A DNA stretch of 64,000 nt, from the NCBI RefSeq assembly GCF_000171235.2, contig NZ_ABEA03000126.1, forward strand, positions 1 to 64,000, given 5' to 3'. The notes below the pieces were generated by a model that searched no databases, had not been told where the DNA came from, and saw nothing but the letters and a program-made list of their open reading frames with translations. This DNA is from Geminisphaera colitermitum TAV2. Lineage in GTDB: Bacteria; Verrucomicrobiota; Verrucomicrobiia; Opitutales; Opitutaceae. A program made the translations under genes and the position numbers. This document shows positions 58,565-64,000 of the stretch, piece after piece; the first letter of the stretch is position 1; each line of letters opens with the position of its first letter.

Positions 58565-59922
58565 TTTCCCGTTCCTGTATTTTCCACGGTCACGGCGGCG
58601 CCGTCTTTGAGGATGCGTGTAATGGCGCTGAAACTACCGCTGACAATTTCGTCGCCGGGTTTCACGCCGGTCTTGATTTCCATGTGCGTGGTGTCGGCAA
58701 TGCCGGTGGTGACGGGGATTTGTTGCACGACGCCGGTTCCGTTGGCACCGCCCGGGTGGTAAATGAAGACGACGCGTTGCAGGGCGTCGCGGTCGGAGCG
58801 GGCACGTTCGCGTTCCTGGCGCACGTTGACGGCGGTGGCGGCTCCGTCGCCTTGGGTCTCCTTGGCGTCGCGGTCGCGCTCGCTGGCGAGTTGTTCCATG
58901 GTCTTGGAGCCTTCGCGGGTGCGGACGGTCACGGATTGTATCGGAACGGCAATGACGTTTTCAACGGTCTGCGTTTCGATCTCGGCGCTGGCGCTCATGC
59001 CGGGACGGAGGGCGGCGTCGCCGCTGGAGATGCGCACGCGGACTTCGAAGTTGGTGACTTCTTCCTGCGTGTTGGCGCCGGTGGTGGTGGCGGAGGAGGC
59101 GATTTCCTTGACGGTGCCGTCAAAGGTGCGCCGGGGGAAGGCGTCGATGGTGACGCGGGCGCGGTCGCCGATCTTCACGTTGATGATGTCGTTTTCGTTG
59201 ACCTTCACGCGCACTTCCATGTCGCCGAGGTTGGCGACGCGGAGGATTTCGGTGCCGGCAAACTGGCCGGTGCCGACAACGCGTTCGCCAAGTTCGCTGG
59301 AGAGGAGGCTGATGGTGCCGTCGATGGGGGAGTAAACGGTGGTTTTGTCCAGCAGGTCGCGCATTTGTTTGAGCGTGCCTTCGGCGCGGCGGATTTGGGC
59401 GGCGGCGGCTTCGACGGAGGTGCGGGCAATGTCGAGTTCGGTGCTGGCGTTGAGCTGGTCGGAGTCGGAGATGAGTCCTTTTTTGAAGAGTTCGGCGGCG
59501 CGGCGGTGGTCGGCCTCGGCTTTGATGAGTTGGGATTTGGCCTGGAGGTGCCGGGCCTGGGCGTCGGCGAGGGCGGCTTCTTGTTGTTCGACCTGGGCTT
59601 GGTAGTTGTCGGGTTTGATGCGAAAGAGGAGGTCGCCTTTCTTCACGTCGGCTCCTTCGCGGAAGGGGAGTTCGATGATTTCGCCGGCGACTTCAGGCGA
59701 GATTTTGACTTCGACCTCGGGCTGGATTTTGCCGGTGGCGGAGACGGTTTGGGTGATCGTTTTGACAATCGCTTTTTCGACCGTGATGGCGGTGGGTTGC
59801 TCGTGCTGGCGGGTCCAGTAATAGAACCAGCCGCCCGCAATGGCGGCAACGACGACGAGGAGCAGGAGGTAAAGGCGTGTGCGCGAACGGCGTCGCGGAG
59901 CGGCAGGCGAGGGTCGGGACAT
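58561..59922 (-). CDS. MacA/HlyD-type periplasmic adaptor
   Basis: 453 residues. N-terminal TM anchor ([23 protein letters not shown]), lipoyl-like half motifs ([23 protein letters not shown] and [22 protein letters not shown]), a coiled-coil hairpin between them ([34 protein letters not shown]), and C-terminal beta-barrel and membrane-proximal domains. Links the inner-membrane MacB-like transporter to an outer-membrane channel not present in the window. First gene of the operon. Confidence 0.93.
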   Translation of the reverse strand: MSRPSPAAPRRRSRTRLYLLLLVVVAAIAGGWFYYWTRQHEQPTAITVEKAIVKTITQTVSATGKIQPEVEVKISPEVAGEIIELPFREGADVKKGDLLFRIKPDNYQAQVEQQEAALADAQARHLQAKSQLIKAEADHRRAAELFKKGLISDSDQLNASTELDIARTSVEAAAAQIRRAEGTLKQMRDLLDKTTVYSPIDGTISLLSSELGERVVGTGQFAGTEILRVANLGDMEVRVKVNENDIINVKIGDRARVTIDAFPRRTFDGTVKEIASSATTTGANTQEEVTNFEVRVRISSGDAALRPGMSASAEIETQTVENVIAVPIQSVTVRTREGSKTMEQLASERDRDAKETQGDGAATAVNVRQERERARSDRDALQRVVFIYHPGGANGTGVVQQIPVTTGIADTTHMEIKTGVKPGDEIVSGSFSAITRILKDGAAVTVENTGTGK

Positions 59923-60262
59923 GGAAGGGGCAGAAAAATCTGAAACGCTGAAAACTGAAAGCTGAAATGCGGGTGCGCGGGAGTGCCGGGGGGGGGGGGG
60001 GGGAGCGGCGGCGGGGGAAGGCGAGGGGGGGGAACGGATGCTACAAGGGCTGGATGGAGTCTGGCGTTCCCAGCAGGCGTGACGGCTGCGTCATCATGGA
60101 GTGCGGCGATTTATCGCCGCTTTGGACGGCGCGATTTATCGCGTCGCCCGGCTGGTGTGTTGGGCGGGCCGTTAAAACGGCCCGTCAAAGCGGCGATGAA
60201 TCGCCGCACTCCACAAGCCACAAACACGGGCGTAATGCTCGCGCTTACTGCGATGGGGCGGG
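59923..60262. other. Intergenic region with G16 tract and palindromic repeat element
   Basis: No convincing gene. It holds an AACGCTGAAAACTGAAAGCTG-type repeat, a G16 tract (59988-60003) and a palindromic element at 60098-60212. Lies upstream of the adaptor gene and downstream of the helicase gene. Confidence 0.6.
60098..60212. repeat. Palindromic intergenic element with 27-bp arms
   Basis: Arms 60098-60124 and 60186-60212 match at 26 of 27 positions. Each arm contains its own small palindrome (GCGGCGAT-TT-ATCGCCGC type), and a third (GGGCGGGCCGTT/AACGGCCCG) lies in the centre. Short open frames through it are an artefact of its GC content. From memory, such GGAGTGCGGCGATTTATCGC units are dispersed in many Verrucomicrobiota genomes. 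Confidence 0.8.
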
Positions 60263-61873
60263 TCAGCGTCTGCCGCCACGCATGCCGCGGACGAGGCGGC
60301 CGGCGGGTTTGGCAGGGGCGGCGGCTCCGGCTGCGTTTTCGTCGAACAGCGCCGAGTAGATGTAGTCGAAACCGTCGATCTTCTTGCGTTCGATTTCGGC
60401 GTTGATGTAGCGCTCGATGGAACGCGCGTCTCGCACGTCGTCCTCGGTCACGAGCGTAAAGGCGTCGCCGCTGGCATTGGCGCGACCGGTGCGGCCAATG
60501 CGGTGAACGTAGTCCTCGGGGTTTTCGGGAACGTCGTAGTTGATAACGTGTGACACGCCAGCGATGTCGAGGCCGCGGGCGGCGATGTCGGTGGCGACGA
60601 GGACTTCAAATTTGCCTGACTTGAAACCTTCCAGCGCCTCGACGCGTTCGCGCTGGTTACGGTCGGAGTGGATCACGCCGACGGTGTGGCCTTCGCGTTG
60701 GAGGCGGTGGGCGATGCGGTCGGCGCCCATTTTGGTGCGGGTGAAAATGATGACGCTCTTGAACTCGGTGCGGCTGAGGAGGTCGATCAGGAGGTCGAAT
60801 TTCTGCGAGGCCACGACCGGATAAAAGGCGTGCGAGATGGTTTCGGCGGGCGAGCGGCGCTGGCCGATCTTGATTTCAACGGGGTCGCGCAGGGCCCAAC
60901 TGGCGAGTTGGGCGAGTTCGGGGGGGAGCGTGGCGCTGAAAAAGAGCGTCTGGCGGGCCTGCGGACATTGTTGCACGATGCGTTTCACGTCGGGCAGGAA
61001 GCCCATGTCGAGCATGCGGTCCACTTCGTCGAGGACGAGGATTTCGACGTCGGCGAGGGTCATGGTGCCTTGCTCGATGTGGTCGAGCAGGCGGCCGGGC
61101 GTGGCGGCAACGACATCGACGCCGCGTTGCAGATCTTCGCGTTGTTTGCCGTATCCAACGCCGCCATACACGACGGTTGCGGTGAGGTCGGTGTATTTGG
61201 AGTATTTTTGGAATGCCTCCTCGACTTGGAGGGCGAGTTCGCGGGTGGGTTCGAGGACGAGGCAGCGCAGCCGGCGTTCGTGCGCGCCGAGTTTGTGCAG
61301 GATGGGGAGGGCGAAGGCGGCGGTCTTGCCGGTGCCGGTCTGGGCGGAACCGGTGACGTCGCGCCCGGCGAGGACGGCGGGCACGGCCTGGGCTTGGATG
61401 GGGGTGGGCTCGGTGTAGCCCATTTCGGTGACGGCAAAGGCGAGGGCGTCGTTGAGGCCGAGTTTGGAAAAGGCGGTGTCTTGGGGCGGGATTTCCACCG
61501 GGGTGACCGGTTTGATCGGTTCGGAGCGCGGGTGCTCAAAGGTCTCGTCGCGCATGGGGCGTTCGCGGCGTTCGCCGCGCTGGCTGCCGAATCCGCCCCG
61601 GCCTCCGCGACCACCAGAGCGGCCACCGCTGCGTCCGCCGTCGTTGCGGCTGCCACGGCCACCGGAGCGCTGGCTGTCATCCCGGCGTTCACCGCCGCGT
61701 TGTTCGCGGGGGCCGCGTGCGGGGCGTTCGGTGCGCTCGCCGCGTGGGGCGGAATCGGAGCGGGTGGATTTTGATTTGGAAACGGATGGGCCGCCGTTGG
61801 TTTTTTTCGCAGGCTTGGCCGGGGACGAAGGCGCGATTTTGGCGCGAATCTTCGCGATAATCTTCTTTAACAT
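60263..61873 (-). CDS. DEAD-box RNA helicase, RhlE-like
   Basis: 536 residues from ATG 61873 (MLKKIIAKIRAKI), preferred because the 49 codons upstream are Pro-rich and unlike any helicase. N-terminal basic RGG/SGG-rich region (about 60-125), then Q motif (FSKLGLNDAL, PTPIQAQAVP), motif I AQTGTGKT, Ia PTRELALQ, Ib TPGRLLD, II VLDEVDRMLD (DEVD instead of DEAD), III FSATLP, IV VIIFTRTK, V ATDIAARGLDI and VI HRIGRTGR. Unwinds RNA, probably in ribosome assembly or mRNA decay. The DEVD variant is notable. Confidence 0.93.
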   Translation of the reverse strand: MLKKIIAKIRAKIAPSSPAKPAKKTNGGPSVSKSKSTRSDSAPRGERTERPARGPREQRGGERRDDSQRSGGRGSRNDGGRSGGRSGGRGGRGGFGSQRGERRERPMRDETFEHPRSEPIKPVTPVEIPPQDTAFSKLGLNDALAFAVTEMGYTEPTPIQAQAVPAVLAGRDVTGSAQTGTGKTAAFALPILHKLGAHERRLRCLVLEPTRELALQVEEAFQKYSKYTDLTATVVYGGVGYGKQREDLQRGVDVVAATPGRLLDHIEQGTMTLADVEILVLDEVDRMLDMGFLPDVKRIVQQCPQARQTLFFSATLPPELAQLASWALRDPVEIKIGQRRSPAETISHAFYPVVASQKFDLLIDLLSRTEFKSVIIFTRTKMGADRIAHRLQREGHTVGVIHSDRNQRERVEALEGFKSGKFEVLVATDIAARGLDIAGVSHVINYDVPENPEDYVHRIGRTGRANASGDAFTLVTEDDVRDARSIERYINAEIERKKIDGFDYIYSALFDENAAGAAAPAKPAGRLVRGMRGGRR

Positions 61874-62034
61874 AATAAACGGAATAAACCGCGAAGCGTC
61901 ATGGATCAGCGCCGGTTTGCAATCATGGATGTTGGGCGGGTGTTGAGTGGCTCCAAGCGCCGGAGGATGCGGCGGGGAAGGGGGGGGGGGGAGGGGGGGG
62001 AGTCCTTTGGTGCGCGCCACCCTCGTCGCCTGCC

Positions 62035-62823
62035 CTAGAACACGCTGCGCACCAGGCCGCCGTCGATGCGCAGGGCGGCACCGTTGATGCCGGAGGCGAG
62101 CGGGCTGCTCAGGAAGGCGGCGAAATGGGCGATCTCACGCGGGTCGATCAGCCGTTCGATAAGCGATGTGGGACGGTTCTCGCGCATGAAACGCCGCCCC
62201 GCCTCTTCCAGCGACAAGCCGGGGAACAGGTCTTGCACGAATTTTGCCACGCCTTCGGTGAGTGTGGAGCCGGGCATGATCGTGTTGACCGTCACGCCGG
62301 TGCTTTTGGTCAACTCGGCGAGGCTGCGGGAGAGCGAGAGTTGCATCGTCTTGGTGGCGGAGTAGTGCGGCATTTCGGGTGAGGGACTGACTGCGGCTTC
62401 GCTGGCAATAAAAATGATCCGCCCGCTTTTTGCGTCCAGCATGCGCTTGAGATAGTGGCGGGAGAGGCGGACGCCGCTGAGGATGTTGACTTCAAAAATA
62501 CGAAGCCAGTCGGCATCGGTTTCACCGAAAAAGCCAACGGGTTCGTAGATGCCGAGGTTGTTGATGAGGATGTCGGTGTCGGGGAATTGCGTGATGGTTT
62601 GGGCCGTGCCGTCGGCGGTGCCGTTGTCGGCGACGAGGGGTTCCAGTGCGGCTCCGGGCACGTCAGCGTGGATCGTCGTGATGGCGGCATCCACGCTGGC
62701 GGCGGAACGTCCGTTGATGATGACGCGGGCACCTTCACGAGCGAGGGCGCGGGCGATGGCGAGACCAATGCCGCCGGTTGAGGCCGTAACGAGCGCGAGT
62801 TTGTTGGCGAGTTGGAGATCCAT
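62035..62823 (-). CDS. Short-chain dehydrogenase/reductase
   Basis: 262 residues. NAD(P)-binding TASTGGIGLAIARAL (about 13-27), NNLGIYEP, catalytic FIASEAAVSPSPEMPHYSATK with Tyr-x-x-x-Lys, and VNTIMPGSTLTEG. Classical SDR family oxidoreductase, substrate unknown. Unusually, the LLI-type NNAG motif reads NNLG. An inverted repeat GTGAC-AGTGTC-GTCAC lies in the upstream gap. Confidence 0.9.
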   Translation of the reverse strand: MDLQLANKLALVTASTGGIGLAIARALAREGARVIINGRSAASVDAAITTIHADVPGAALEPLVADNGTADGTAQTITQFPDTDILINNLGIYEPVGFFGETDADWLRIFEVNILSGVRLSRHYLKRMLDAKSGRIIFIASEAAVSPSPEMPHYSATKTMQLSLSRSLAELTKSTGVTVNTIMPGSTLTEGVAKFVQDLFPGLSLEEAGRRFMRENRPTSLIERLIDPREIAHFAAFLSSPLASGINGAALRIDGGLVRSVF

Positions 62824-62886
62824 GGTGGCGTGGTGACAGTGTCGTCACACTCGCTCATCCGAAAGCTCTTCGCAAACGCTTCCGAT

Positions 62887-64000
62887 TCAGAAGCGCAAAT
62901 CGAAGTGTACCGTGTTGCCTTCAAACACGGCCACGAACCGGTTGTCCGCATACACCACGACGCCGCACGGCGCATAGGCGTGGCATCCCGCCCGCTCTGC
63001 GAGCATCCTGAGAAATGTGGCGTCCAGAACAGGCTCGCCGCTGTAAATCACTTTGCGCGCGCGGGGAGCAAGCTCCCCCTCGGGCTTCCTCGCTGCGACC
63101 GACACCGTGCCGTCCGGATAGGTTTTCAAAATCTCCTGTTTGGCCCGTGGTATCACGATCAGTCGGGGAAGCGGATTGGCGGGCGTCTCATTCCCATCAG
63201 TCGCCGGCAGCACCTCCCGGACTCTGAAGCCGGTGAGTTTGGTAATGTTCTCAAGCGAAAATCCATCCTCGATATTTCGTCCGGCCATGCCGTTCGTGTC
63301 CTCCGCGCAGATTCCCGCCGCATACATCCACAGCACCGTCGCATCAGGGCGAAGACACGGCTCGATGCGCGCCCAGTGCGGGCCTGTTACAAAGAACGCG
63401 TTTAAACACACGACCAGCCGGTATTGCCCCAGCTCCATGTCCCGCAAATCCGCCAGTCGAAAAACATCCACCGGCATCCCGCACAGATGAAGCTCGCGCA
63501 ACAAGTCGATGTACAGCGCCTGATGCAACGGAGAATCACGCTTCTCCCCGCAACGCACATGGGCGGGGACCCATTCGTCAACCACCACCAGAATTTCCGC
63601 CACGCTATGGCGTGGCAGCGCGCGCAGCTTGGTGGCGACATGTTCCATCGTGGCGATCTCCGCCATAATTTCCGGCGAGTCATACCAACCGCCTCCAAGG
63701 TCCATCCACCAGAAGTTTGAGCCATGGGAAAGGTTCTTGGCGAATTCACGCCAAAGGACCGAACGTGTATCCAGAAAACCACGGCAATTGGATTTCGGCG
63801 CAAGGTGCGTGGCGATGTCGATTTCGTCCATCCAGAGTTTTTTCCGATTTACCGATTGCGCAATGCCCAGCACGCCACCGGGCTCGCCGGGAGCGTTGCG
63901 CCGGTAGGATTTTGGCGCGGCGAAAAAATCGATATGAGGCGAGGCCAGCAGCCGGTCGTAGCCCAGCCAGCCGCTGGACGCGGCGTTGTCGCATTCCAAC
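62887..64000 (-). CDS. GH42-like beta-galactosidase-type protein, C-terminal part
   Basis: At least 370 residues, running off the right edge; the ATG near 63999 is probably internal. Landmarks: LASPHIDFFAAPKSY, NRKKLWMDEIDIATHL, FWWMDLGGGWYDSPEIMAEI, then a Rossmann-like trimerisation domain (AEILVVVDEWVPAH; LPVDVFRLADLRDM-type region; YRLVVCLNAFFV) and a small C-terminal beta domain (VVVYADNRFVAVFEGNTVHF). Resembles GH42 and related beta-galactosidases. Catalytic acid region probably lies outside the window. Confidence 0.7.
   Translation of the reverse strand, partial: LECDNAASSGWLGYDRLLASPHIDFFAAPKSYRRNAPGEPGGVLGIAQSVNRKKLWMDEIDIATHLAPKSNCRGFLDTRSVLWREFAKNLSHGSNFWWMDLGGGWYDSPEIMAEIATMEHVATKLRALPRHSVAEILVVVDEWVPAHVRCGEKRDSPLHQALYIDLLRELHLCGMPVDVFRLADLRDMELGQYRLVVCLNAFFVTGPHWARIEPCLRPDATVLWMYAAGICAEDTNGMAGRNIEDGFSLENITKLTGFRVREVLPATDGNETPANPLPRLIVIPRAKQEILKTYPDGTVSVAARKPEGELAPRARKVIYSGEPVLDATFLRMLAERAGCHAYAPCGVVVYADNRFVAVFEGNTVHFDLRF

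Noticed and set aside
58684-59943. Long rightward ORF (419 codons) opposite the adaptor gene
   Set aside because: Gly/Asp/Val/Phe-rich mirror of a well-recognised HlyD-type gene; typical antisense frame in GC-rich DNA.
60059-60359. Short rightward ORFs through the palindromic element
   Set aside because: They are readings of the inverted repeat (peptides like ECGDLSPLW) and lack any conserved domain.

Overview
The window looks like a chromosomal segment of a GC-rich Verrucomicrobiota bacterium, most likely Opitutaceae-like. This is inferred from the mix of polysaccharide-degradation genes, a PEP-CTERM protein, a stand-alone prepilin-type protein, long G tracts inside genes and long palindromic intergenic repeats. 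No taxonomic marker gene is present, so the assignment is an inference.

Left host flank (1-5612): a secreted protein running off the left edge, an SGNH esterase and a LacI-family regulator, with two matching LacI-type operators. These are followed by menD (menaquinone synthesis) and tRNA-Arg(CCG).

Prophage (about 5566-45377, about 39.8 kb): inserted in the 3' half of tRNA-Arg. A 49-bp direct repeat (47/49 identical) marks attL and attR, and a tyrosine integrase lies next to attL. Nearly all genes point right. Left to right: integrase and small unknowns, including a signal-peptide protein; a divergent pair of ribbon-helix-helix regulators with a palindromic operator between them; an early operon of mostly unknown genes tied together by ATGA overlaps (HTH protein, zinc-ribbon-like protein, DUF2303, DHH phosphoesterase, ASCH-like, Gp37/Gp68-like DUF5131, C5 DNA methyltransferase with a long overlapping ORF, an integron-integrase-like tyrosine recombinase, OB-fold protein, sigma-region-4-like protein, replisome-organizer-like protein). 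The packaging and capsid genes follow (TerS, TerL, portal, scaffold, N4-gp56-type major capsid protein), then two tail-fibre-type genes, a run of exported proteins with a probable lysis block, tail adaptor and nozzle genes, and ejection-type proteins. The last is a 2537-residue protein with a metallopeptidase motif and a phosphoribosyltransferase motif. There is no tape measure, sheath or tail tube, so the element looks like a short-tailed (podovirus-like) temperate phage.

Right host flank (45378-64000): a leftward polysaccharide locus (AraC regulator, GH115-like enzyme, PEP-CTERM protein, secreted alpha/alpha-type protein, prepilin-type protein, alpha/beta-hydrolase esterase, GH13-like enzyme), then a MacAB-type efflux operon, a DEAD-box RNA helicase, an SDR and the end of a GH42-like gene.

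Most notable: the integron-type integrase inside the phage early operon, the 242-codon ORF overlapping the methyltransferase, the polyvalent-type giant protein, a 39-residue module shared by a secreted phage protein and the scaffold, and a family of GC-rich stem-loop repeats that occurs in frame in phage genes and, in this window, was seen only in the prophage.
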